Source: DATAFF01 sp963744915
GTDB taxonomy: Bacteria; Pseudomonadota; Alphaproteobacteria; Rhizobiales; Aestuariivirgaceae
Length of the DNA: 64,000 bases
Assembly (NCBI GenBank): GCA_963744915.1
Contig: CAVUUY010000009.1
Coordinates: 410,314-474,313 of the forward strand
Direction: 5' to 3'
Position numbers and translations under genes: made by a program. Below the pieces are notes generated by a model, which ran no database searches, was not told where the DNA came from, and saw nothing but the letters and a program-made list of their open reading frames with translations. Below, piece by piece: positions 35,526 to 47,160 of this stretch; positions within the stretch are counted from its first letter, which is position 1, and each line of letters begins with the position of its first letter.

Positions 35526-37635
35526 CCGCCGAGAGCAGCCGGATCGCTTCATCGCGCTCGAACAGATAGAGCAATTGGCGCAGTGCCTGGCCGCGTGGGC
35601 TGGCGAGGCGCGGATCGCGCGCCAGCACGAGCTCGACGTCGTCGCGGGCGGCGCTCAGCAATTCGCCATGCGCGGCGAGGTCGGCGAGGCGGAAAGCCGG
35701 CATGCCGGCCTGGCGGGTGCCCAGCACCTCGCCCGATCCCCTGAGGCGCAGATCCTCCTCGGCGATGCGGAAGCCGTCCTCGGTCTCGCGCATGATCGAC
35801 AGCCGCGCCTTGGCGGTTTCCCCGAGGGGGCCCTTGTAGATCAGCACGCAGGACGACCGGCCGGCGCCGCGGCCGACCCGTCCGCGCAGCTGGTGAAGCT
35901 GGGCCAGGCCGAAGCGCTCGGCGTTCTCGATGATCATGATGGTGGCATCGGGCACATCGACGCCGACTTCGATGACCGTGGTCGACACCAGGATGGCGAG
36001 GTCGCCCGACTGGAAGCGGCTCATGGCCTCGTCCTTGTCGTCGCCCTTCATGCGGCCATGGACGAGACCGACGCGGTTGCCGAAACGGGACATCAGCGCG
36101 GCGTGACGCGCGACGGCGGCGGCTTCATCGACGGATTCGCTTTCCTCGACCAGGGGGCACACCCAATAGGCGCGGCCACCCCTGTCGATCGCGGTCGCCA
36201 GGCGGTCGACCACCTCGCCGACGCGCTCGAGCGGCATGGTGCGGGTCTCGACCGGCTGCCGCCCCGCCGGCTTCTCGGTGAGGCGCGATACGTCCATGTC
36301 GCCATAGAGCGTGAGCGCGAGGGTGCGGGGAATCGGGGTCGCGGTCATCACGAGCAGGTTGGCGCCTTGCCCGGCCTTGGCCTGCAGCGCCAGGCGCTGG
36401 TGCACCCCGAAACGGTGCTGCTCGTCGATGACGGCGAGGCCGAGGTCGCGAAAGGCGACGCTCTCCTGGAACATCGCATGGGTGCCGATGGCGATGCTGG
36501 TCTCGCCCGATGCGAGGCGCGCCAGGATCTCGTCGCGGGCCTGTCCCTTGTCGCGGCCGGTCAGGAGGTCGATGGTGATGCCGGCGGCCTTGACCAGGGG
36601 CTTGAGCGTCTCGAAATGCTGCCGCGCCAGGATGTCGGTCGGCACCATCAAGGCCGCCTGGCAACCGGCCTCGACACAGGTCGCCATGGCAAGCAGGGCG
36701 ACCACGGTCTTGCCCGATCCGACATCGCCCTGGAGCAGGCGGATCATGCGCTGCGGCGCGCCGAGCCCGGCCAGGATCTCGCGCATGGCCGCGTCCTGCG
36801 ACCGGGTCAGCCGATAGGGCAGGGCAGCGAGCAGGCGCCTGGTGAGCTCCCCGTTGCCGCCAATGGCGCGGCCCCCCTTGCGGCGCATATGGGCGCGCAC
36901 CAGGGCCAACGCCAGCTGGTTGGCCAGCAGCTCGTCATAGGCGAGACGCAGGCGCGCCGGCGCCAGCGGCCCGGTGCCGTCGGGGTCGGCCGGGCGGTGG
37001 ATCGCGAGCAGAGCGTCCTTCAGCGACGGCCAGCCGCGGGCGGCCAGCCAGGCCGGATCCTGCCATTCGGCGAGGTCGGGCAGCTGATCGAGAGCGCCGC
37101 CGATGGCCTTGGCGAGAATACGGCCGGGCACGCCGGCGCTCAGCGGATAGAGCGGCTCGAGGAGCGGCATCCGCTCGAACGCAGCGGGTGCGACGACGTG
37201 ATCGGGATGCACGATCTGGGGGGTGCCGCCATACCACTCGACGCGCCCCGAAACGTAACGGGTCTCGCCTTCCGGCAGAAGGCGGCGGAGCGAGTCCGGA
37301 TGGGCGTTGAAATAAACGAGGCAGAGCTTGCCGGTCGGATCGAAGCAGTCGATGCGATAGGGCGCGCGGGGTACACGGCGGGGTTGTGGGCGGTGGCGGC
37401 CGACGGTGACCTCGATGGTGGCGATACCCTCGCCAGAGAGCTCGGCGATGCGGCAGCGGCGGCGGCGGTCGACCAGGCCGGTCGGCAAATGGAACAGCAG
37501 ATCGACCAGCCGGGCAGCGGCGCCATGACCGGCCGCCGGTCGCAGCAGCCGGGCCAGGGCAGTCTCGAATTTCGGGCCAATTCCCTTGAGCCCGCTCGCC
37601 GAAGCAAAAAGTGGATTGAGAAGGCTCGGTCGCAT
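35521..37635 (-). CDS. recG: ATP-dependent DNA helicase RecG
   Basis: This 704-residue helicase remodels stalled forks and branched DNA. Motifs: LLQGDVGSGKTVVALLAM (Walker A), VIDEQHRFGVHQR (DEQH), TATPIPRTLALTLYGDM and the RecG-end TRVIQGRGRVGRGAGR-type HQLRGRVGRGAGRSSC. The wedge/OB domain occupies the first 260 residues. The gene faces the TPR-SPOR gene; its TGA stop is in the repeat array. It is divergent from sdhE-mfd. Confidence 0.96.
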   Translation of the reverse strand: MRPSLLNPLFASASGLKGIGPKFETALARLLRPAAGHGAAARLVDLLFHLPTGLVDRRRRCRIAELSGEGIATIEVTVGRHRPQPRRVPRAPYRIDCFDPTGKLCLVYFNAHPDSLRRLLPEGETRYVSGRVEWYGGTPQIVHPDHVVAPAAFERMPLLEPLYPLSAGVPGRILAKAIGGALDQLPDLAEWQDPAWLAARGWPSLKDALLAIHRPADPDGTGPLAPARLRLAYDELLANQLALALVRAHMRRKGGRAIGGNGELTRRLLAALPYRLTRSQDAAMREILAGLGAPQRMIRLLQGDVGSGKTVVALLAMATCVEAGCQAALMVPTDILARQHFETLKPLVKAAGITIDLLTGRDKGQARDEILARLASGETSIAIGTHAMFQESVAFRDLGLAVIDEQHRFGVHQRLALQAKAGQGANLLVMTATPIPRTLALTLYGDMDVSRLTEKPAGRQPVETRTMPLERVGEVVDRLATAIDRGGRAYWVCPLVEESESVDEAAAVARHAALMSRFGNRVGLVHGRMKGDDKDEAMSRFQSGDLAILVSTTVIEVGVDVPDATIMIIENAERFGLAQLHQLRGRVGRGAGRSSCVLIYKGPLGETAKARLSIMRETEDGFRIAEEDLRLRGSGEVLGTRQAGMPAFRLADLAAHGELLSAARDDVELVLARDPRLASPRGQALRQLLYLFERDEAIRLLSAG

Positions 37636-37657
37636 GGTCGCCCCTTCATGACCGGGC

Positions 37658-37685
37658 TTGACTTGCCGATCCAGTGTTTTATGCG
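37658..37685 (+). promoter_or_regulatory. Candidate promoter of sdhE-mfd
   Basis: TTGACT (37658-37663) with TATGCG (37680-37685) 16 bases later, in the gap between divergent recG and sdhE. It lies 52 bases before the sdhE start. The -35 is good, the -10 moderate. No matching recG promoter could be picked out. Confidence 0.45.
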
Positions 37686-37736
37686 TTGCCGCCTCTCCTG
37701 CCCCGCTGCAGGGGCGACAAGGAGCGGCCCGATCGC

Positions 37737-38026
37737 ATGAACGACAACCTTGGCGAGACCGAACTCTGCCGCCGCCGGCTGCTGTGGCGGGCGATGCATC
37801 GCGGCTTGCGCGAGCTCGATCTCATCATCGGCGGCTTCGCGCAGCAGCGTCTGCCAGCCATGAGCGAGCGCGAGCTTGTGGAATTCGAGGCGATCGTGGC
37901 CACCCCCGACAGCGATCTCCAAGACTGGCTCCTCGGGAACGTGCCGGTACCCCGCGAGCGTCTGACCGCGACCATGGCGGCGGTGCTGGCCTTCCGACCC
38001 GGGCACGGGGTGCAGCCCGGCGCAAA

Positions 38027-38030
<4 letters not shown>
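37737..38030 (+). CDS. sdhE: FAD assembly factor SdhE (CptB/YgfY family)
   Basis: This 97-residue protein has ETELCRRRLLWRAMHRGLRE then LDLIIGGFAQ, and FEAIVATPDSDLQDWLLG, the SdhE family blocks. SdhE helps attach FAD to succinate dehydrogenase. The open frame begins at 37674, but the ATG at 37737 has a GGAG ribosome binding site and the family start. Its stop overlaps the mfd ATG (ATGA). Confidence 0.92.
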
Positions 38031-41515
<3,485 letters not shown>

Positions 41516-41735
41516 GGCGGCCATGGGTGGAAAAATCCAGCAATGTCGCAGAATTACCACATTTTCTGTTGAATTTCAGCAACACTTCTTTCAATTTTGT
41601 GCCCCGAGGCGTATGACGGCCGGTCGAAGGTCGAACGGGGTTTGTCGCCCATATTGACGATTCGAGTGCAAAACAGCTGGGGGCAGGGGGACGTCGTCGC
41701 GCATGTCTGTGGCGCTGAACAATGAGGAGCTGACG
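41516..41735 (+). other. Intergenic region upstream of ntrY, AT-rich patch
   Basis: These 220 bases between mfd and ntrY hold no gene. Bases 41550-41600 are notably AT-rich (ACATTTTCTGTTG then CTTTCAATTTTGTG), unlike the surroundings, and may contain the ntrYX control region. TTGACG occurs at 41656, but I could not find a matching -10 box. An in-frame ATG at 41703 precedes the preferred ntrY start. Confidence 0.4.
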
Positions 41736-43989
41736 ATGCGCCAGGATCGGCGCCGCCTCCTCGAGTTCGATCGATCCCGGCAAGGCGTCGTGGCCGACGC
41801 GCCTCGGCCTGCCGCTGGTGCTCCTGTCGGTGCTCAGCGGGCTCGCAACCTTCGTCATCCTGACCGGGCTCACCCCACTGCAGCCGTCACGTGAGATCGT
41901 CATTCTGTTTCTGGCGGTGAACGGGGTGCTGGTGGCGCTGATGGCGCTGCTGATCTCGGTGCAGGTCTGTGGCCTCCTGGCGGCGCGGCGGCGGCAGCTT
42001 GCCGGGTCGGGGCTGCATGTGCGGATCGTGGCACTGCTCAGCCTGTTTGCCGCGGTGCCGGCGCTGGTGGTGGCATTGTTCGCCACGGTCACCCTCAATC
42101 GCGGCCTCGATGCCTGGTTCTCGGAACGGACGCGCAACATCGTCAACCGCGCCGAGAGCGTGGCCGAGGCCTATATCGCCGAGCAGGGGGAGGTGGCGCG
42201 GGCCGACATCGTCTTCATTGCCCAGGACCTGTCGCAGCAGCGCGACCTTTTCGACAATGATCGCCAGACCTTCATTCGCCGCCTTGCCACCCATGCGGCG
42301 TTCCGCAGCCTGTCGGGCGCGTTCGTGATCGATGCCGAGCACAAGCGGGTCGAAGCGAGCGCCACGGCAAACCCGCAGATCACCTTCCGCCCCCCCGATG
42401 TCGAGAATCTCGAAAAGGCCAAGGAGGGCAAGCTGGTGCTGATCGGGCCGGCCGAGGGCGGCAACGTGATCCGGGCGCTGATCAAGCTCGAGAACTTTCC
42501 CAATCACTTCCTCTATGTGTACCGGCTGGTCAATCCGTCGGTGGTGGAGCAGCTGCAGAAAGCCCGCGAGGAGAAGCTCGAATATGACCGGCTGCTCAAC
42601 CAGCGGGCGGGGCTGCAGGTCACCTTCGCGCTGCTCTATGCCGGCCTTGCCTGCATCTTCCTGCTGGCCGCCATCTGGCTCGGCCTGTGGTTCGCCAACC
42701 GGCTCGCCAATCCGATCGCCAGCCTGGTGGCGGCGGCCCGCCGCGTCTCCGACGGCGATCTCGACACCAAGGTCGACATGGCGCTTGGCAAGGGCGACCT
42801 GGCGCTGCTGACCTCCACCTTCAACAGCATGACGAGCCAGCTGAAGTCGCAGCATGACGACCTGATGTCGGCCAATCTGCTGCTCGATGCCCGCCGCCGC
42901 TTCACCGAGGCGGTGCTGGCCGGGGTGAGCGCCGGGGTGATCGGCCTCGATGCGGCGACGCGGATCACGCTTGCCAATCGCAGCGCCTCGCAGCTTCTCG
43001 GGATCAATCTCGAGCACATGACCGGCCAGCCCTTCGACAGCGCGGTCGAGCCGATGGCCGGGGTGCTGCGCCAGGCCATGGCCAAGCTTTCCGGCACGGC
43101 GGTCGGCCAGGTCAACATGCGTGTCGAGGGCCAGGAGCGGAACTTCGTGGTGCGGGTCACCACCGAGCGGTCGAGCGAGGACGAGCATGGCTTCGTGGTG
43201 ACCTTCGACGACATCACCGAGCTCGTCTCGGCGCAGCGCAACTCCGCCTGGGCCGACATCGCCCGCCGGATCGCGCATGAGATCAAGAACCCGCTCACCC
43301 CCATCCAGCTCTCGGCGGAACGGCTCAAGCGGAAATATTCGGCCGAGATCAAGAGCGATCCGCAAATCTTCGAGCAATGCACCTCGACCATCATCCGCCA
43401 GGTCGGCGATATCGGACGGATGGTGGACGAGTTCTCGGCCTTTGCACGGATGCCGGCGGCCCAGCTCGAGGTCGAGGATGTGGGCGAGGTGGTGCGCCAG
43501 GCGCTGGTGCTGCAGCGGGTGAGCGCCAGCAATATCGAATTTTCGACAAATCTTCCGGATAAGGGTCCGGTGGTGGCCATCGACCGAAGGCTGGTCACCC
43601 AGGCCGTCACCAACCTCGTCAAGAATGCCGGCGAGGCGATCGAGGCCCGCCTGCAAGGCGAGCCCGCCGGCAAGGGCCATATCCGGGTGACGATCCGCGA
43701 GCTCGACGATGTCGTCCAGCTCGATGTCATGGACGATGGCATCGGGCTGCCCAAGGAGAACCGTTCACGGCTGACGGAACCCTATGTGACGACCCGCGAA
43801 AAGGGCACTGGTCTGGGATTGGCGATCGTAAAGCGCATCATGGAAGAACATGGCGGGCGGGTGACGCTCGGGGATGCGCCGGATGATTTCTTCGGGGGAA
43901 AGGGCGCGCTGGTTCGGCTGGCCTTTCCGCGCGAAACCGGGGGAACGGTGGCCAAGGCCGCCGAGCAGGTCGAAACCGTAGGGGCTTGA
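41736..43989 (+). CDS. ntrY: Nitrogen regulation sensor histidine kinase NtrY, apparent N-terminal frameshift
   Basis: NtrY senses nitrogen or redox state and phosphorylates NtrX. Domains: two N-terminal membrane helices flanking a periplasmic loop, another helix near 290, HAMP, PAS (about 375-480), HisKA with phospho-His in AHEIKNPLTPIQLSAERLKR, and HATPase. As given, the main frame can only start at a GTG at 41818, cutting into the first helix. Removing one T of GAGTTC (41763-41768) joins it to the ATG at 41736, which has GAGGAG six bases upstream, giving a 750-residue protein with ...RLLESIDPGKASWPTRLGLP. The N-terminal join is an inference; the rest is solid. Confidence 0.85.
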
Positions 43990-43992
43990 AGC

Positions 43993-45393
43993 ATGGCAGC
44001 TGACATCCTGATCGTTGACGATGAAGCCGACATTCGCGAGCTTATCGGCGGAATTCTCGAGGATGAGGGTTACGAGGCGCGGCTTGCCGCCGACAGCGAG
44101 TCGGCGCTGGCGGCAATTGCCGACCGCAAGCCGTCGATGGTGGTGCTCGACATCTGGCTGCAGGGTTCGCGCCTCGATGGGCTCGAACTGCTCGAGGTCA
44201 TCAAGGAGCGGCATGGCGACCTGCCGGTGGTCATCATCTCGGGCCATGGCAATATCGAGACCGCCGTGTCGGCGATCAAGCGCGGCGCCTATGACTATAT
44301 CGAAAAGCCGTTCAAGGCCGACCGCCTGGTGCTGGTGGTCGGACGGGCGCTGGAGAATTCGCGGCTCAGACGGGAAAACGAGGAACTGCGCGGCCGGACC
44401 GGGGCGGAGAGCGAGCTGATCGGCAATTCGCCAGCAATGCGCCAGCTGCGGGCGACCCTGAAGAAGGTCGCACCCACCAACAGCCGGGTCTCGATCATCG
44501 GCGCCATGGGGTCCGGCAAGGAGCTGACCGCACGGGTGCTGCACGCCTGGTCGCACCGATCAGAAGCGCCCTTCGTGATCCTGCCGGCCGCCACCATGGC
44601 GCCGGAGCGGATCGAGGCCGAGCTGTTCGGCACCGAGGATCCGAGCGGCGGGGTGCAGCGCACCGGCGCACTCGAGGAGGCGCATGGCGGCACGCTCTTC
44701 ATCGACGAGGTCGCCGACATGCCGGTCGAGACCCAGGGCAAGGTCGTCCGGGCGCTCGTCGAGCAGACTTTCCTCAGGGTCGGGGGCTCCAAGAAGGTGC
44801 GGGTCGATGTCCGCATCGTCTCATCGACGAGCCGCGATCTCGAGGCGCTGATCACCCAGGGCCGGTTCCGCGAGGACCTGTTTCACCGGCTGAGCGTGGT
44901 GCCGGTCAGGGTGCCGAGCCTGTCGGAACGGCGCGAGGACATCGTCGATCTCGTTGAACATTTCGTGAAGCAGTATTCGACGGTATCGGGCCAGCCGCGG
45001 CGAACCATCGCGCAGGACGCGCTCGCCATCCTGCAGATGCATGATTGGCCGGGCAATGTCCGCCAGCTGCGGAACAATGTCGAGCGCCTGCTGATCCTGG
45101 TCGGCGGCGATGCCGGCACCGAAATCACCGCCGCGATGATGCCGGGGGATCTCGATGCGACCATCGCCACGCAGGTCAATGGCGCCGGCGCCGAGCATCT
45201 GATGGCGATGCCGCTCAGAGACGCGCGCGAAGCCTTCGAGCGCGATTATCTGGCAGCGCAGCTCGGGCGGTTCGGCAACAATATCTCGAAGACCGCGGCT
45301 TTCGTCGGCATGGAGCGCTCGGCGTTGCATCGCAAACTCAAGCTCCTCGGCATCGGGGCGAGCGCCCGGGCCGAGGACGGGGTCGAGACGTAA
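43993..45393 (+). CDS. ntrX: Response regulator NtrX (AAA+ type)
   Basis: This 466-residue protein has a receiver domain (MAADILIVDDEADIRELIGG; phospho-Asp in VVLDIWLQGS), an AAA+ domain with Walker A GAMGSGKE and Walker B GGTLFIDEVADMP, and a Fis-type helix-turn-helix at the end (NNISKTAAFVGMERSALHRK). The sigma-54 contact loop GAFTGA expected after ELFG is absent: the sequence reads ELFGTEDPSGGVQRTGALEE. It begins three bases after ntrY. Partner kinase is NtrY. Confidence 0.95.
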   Translation: MAADILIVDDEADIRELIGGILEDEGYEARLAADSESALAAIADRKPSMVVLDIWLQGSRLDGLELLEVIKERHGDLPVVIISGHGNIETAVSAIKRGAYDYIEKPFKADRLVLVVGRALENSRLRRENEELRGRTGAESELIGNSPAMRQLRATLKKVAPTNSRVSIIGAMGSGKELTARVLHAWSHRSEAPFVILPAATMAPERIEAELFGTEDPSGGVQRTGALEEAHGGTLFIDEVADMPVETQGKVVRALVEQTFLRVGGSKKVRVDVRIVSSTSRDLEALITQGRFREDLFHRLSVVPVRVPSLSERREDIVDLVEHFVKQYSTVSGQPRRTIAQDALAILQMHDWPGNVRQLRNNVERLLILVGGDAGTEITAAMMPGDLDATIATQVNGAGAEHLMAMPLRDAREAFERDYLAAQLGRFGNNISKTAAFVGMERSALHRKLKLLGIGASARAEDGVET

Positions 45394-45462
45394 ATCCCAT
45401 AAGATGCAATGGATGGCCGGCCGGGGCGATTGACACTGGCCGTCAAAAATCCGAGATGTAGC

Positions 45463-45483
45463 GCTGCGGAAAGTTTCCGCAGC
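45463..45483 (+). promoter_or_regulatory. Stem-loop in the hfq leader
   Basis: GCTGCGGAA (45463-45471), loop AGT, and TTCCGCAGC (45475-45483) form a perfect 9-base-pair hairpin between ntrX and hfq. It has no T tract, so a terminator is unlikely. A TTGACA at 45430-45435 lies upstream but with only a poor -10 (AGATGT after 18 bases). It could be an RNA structure controlling hfq, or an operator. Confidence 0.4.
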
Positions 45484-45556
45484 CGGTCACGTCTGCTCTG
45501 AGCGAGGATGGGTGGGAGTGAAGGACGGGATCATCCCAAGAAGGGCAACAACAGGA

Positions 45557-45802
45557 ATGGCGCAAGAAAAGCCGCAAAACCTGCAAGACACTTTTCTCAA
45601 TCATGTCCGCAAGCATAAGATCCCGCTGACGGTGTTCCTGGTGAATGGGGTCAAACTCCAGGGCATGATTACGTGGTTCGATAATTTCTGCGTGCTGCTG
45701 CGTCGTGACGGCATGTCGCAACTTGTCTACAAACACGCGATCTCCACAATCATGCCGGGCCAGCCGGTGTCGATGTTCGAGGATGACACCGGTGACCGCT
45801 GA
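45557..45802 (+). CDS. hfq: RNA chaperone Hfq
   Basis: This 81-residue Sm-like protein reads MAQEKPQNLQDTFLNHVRK and VFLVNGVKLQGMITWFDNFC, then the Sm2 motif YKHAISTIMPG. It pairs small RNAs with targets. The open frame starts at 45512, but the ATG at 45557 with AGGA upstream is the family start. Order ntrX-hfq-hflX is typical of alphaproteobacteria. Confidence 0.97.
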   Translation: MAQEKPQNLQDTFLNHVRKHKIPLTVFLVNGVKLQGMITWFDNFCVLLRRDGMSQLVYKHAISTIMPGQPVSMFEDDTGDR

Positions 45803-45811
45803 CGAACGCTC

Positions 45812-47155
45812 GTGACCGACCGCAGCACCGTCACCCGGGCCATGGTGCTCCATATCGAGTTCAGGTCGAGGGTTCGCGGGCGCAATGCCGGGACAAGCGG
45901 CGGGCGCACGCCGGCTTCCCGGCTCGGCGAGGCGGTGGGGCTGGCGGGCGCCATCGAACTCGCGATCGTCAATTCGGCCATCGTCGCCCTGGCGGCGCCG
46001 CATCCGTCAACGCTGCTCGGACCGGGCAAGGTGGCCGAAATCGCCACGGTGGTCGCCGAGGACGCGATCGATCTCGTGGTCATCAATGCCCAGCTGGCAC
46101 CGGGGCAGCAGCGCAATCTCGAGCGGGCCTTCAAGGCCAAGGTCGTCGACCGCACTGGGCTGATCCTCGAGATCTTCGGGGAGCGGGCGCGCACCCGGGA
46201 AGGCGCGCTGCAGGTCGAGCTGGCGCATCTCGAATACCAGAAGAGCCGGCTCGTGCGATCGTGGACGCATCTCGAGCGCCAGCGTGGCGGGTTCGGCTTT
46301 CTCGGCGGGCCCGGCGAAACCCAGCTGGAAACCGACCGGAGGCTCATCCAGGAACGGATCGCGCGGATCGAGCGCGATCTCGACCAGGTCATGCGGACAC
46401 GCGGGCTGCACCGCAAGAAGCGCGACCGGGTGCCGTATCCGGTGGTGGCGCTGGTCGGCTACACCAATGCCGGCAAGTCGACGCTGTTCAATGCGCTGAC
46501 CGACGCTGGGGTCGATGCGCGCGATCTGCTCTTTGCGACGCTCGATCCGACCATGCGGCAGGTGACGCTGCCGCATGGGCGCCGCATGATTCTCTCGGAC
46601 ACGGTCGGCTTCATCTCGGATCTGCCGACGATGCTCGTGGCGGCGTTCCGGGCGACGCTCGAGGAGGTCATCGAGGCGGAAATCGTGCTGCATGTGCGCG
46701 ACATCGCCCATGAGGAGACCACCGCCCAGGCCGAGGATGTCGCGGGCGTGCTGACCGATCTCGGCTTCGACGAGGAACGCCGCAGCCGCATAATCGAGGT
46801 GTGGAACAAGGCCGATCTGGTGCAAGGCGAGCGTCTGACGGTGCTGCAGGAGCTGGCGGCACGGCAGGGCGCCGCGGTCGTCTCGGCGGTGACGGGGGAG
46901 GGGCTCGAGGACCTTCTGGCGCTGATCGAACGGCGGCTGGCCGAGGCGCTGAACGTGGCCGAGATCGTCCTGGCGGCAGCCGACGGGGCAGATCTCGCCT
47001 GGATCTACGAGCATGGCGAGGTGCTGTCGCGGCAGGAGGCCGAGGGCGCGATCACGCTCGAGGCGCGCTTCGACGAGAAGCAGCTGAGCCTCGCCGAGCG
47101 GCGCTTTGGCGATCGCCTGCGGCGGCTGGACAGCGCCCGGCGGGCAGCCGAGTAG
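45812..47155 (+). CDS. hflX: GTPase HflX
   Basis: This 447-residue GTPase splits stalled ribosomes. The N-terminal HflX domain includes NLERAFKAKVVDRTGLILEIF, then GFLGGPGETQLETDRRLI, and the G domain GYTNAGKSTLFNALT, DTVGFISDLP and NKADL. The start codon is GTG at 45812, nine bases after hfq. A later in-frame ATG at 45842 would drop the first ten residues and is also possible. Confidence 0.95.
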   Translation: MTDRSTVTRAMVLHIEFRSRVRGRNAGTSGGRTPASRLGEAVGLAGAIELAIVNSAIVALAAPHPSTLLGPGKVAEIATVVAEDAIDLVVINAQLAPGQQRNLERAFKAKVVDRTGLILEIFGERARTREGALQVELAHLEYQKSRLVRSWTHLERQRGGFGFLGGPGETQLETDRRLIQERIARIERDLDQVMRTRGLHRKKRDRVPYPVVALVGYTNAGKSTLFNALTDAGVDARDLLFATLDPTMRQVTLPHGRRMILSDTVGFISDLPTMLVAAFRATLEEVIEAEIVLHVRDIAHEETTAQAEDVAGVLTDLGFDEERRSRIIEVWNKADLVQGERLTVLQELAARQGAAVVSAVTGEGLEDLLALIERRLAEALNVAEIVLAAADGADLAWIYEHGEVLSRQEAEGAITLEARFDEKQLSLAERRFGDRLRRLDSARRAAE

Positions 47156-47160
47156 CGACC

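Noticed and set aside
35575..37740. 721-residue plus-strand open frame opposite recG
   Set aside because: It is a GC-rich shadow of recG with no protein family features, whereas recG on the other strand has all helicase motifs.
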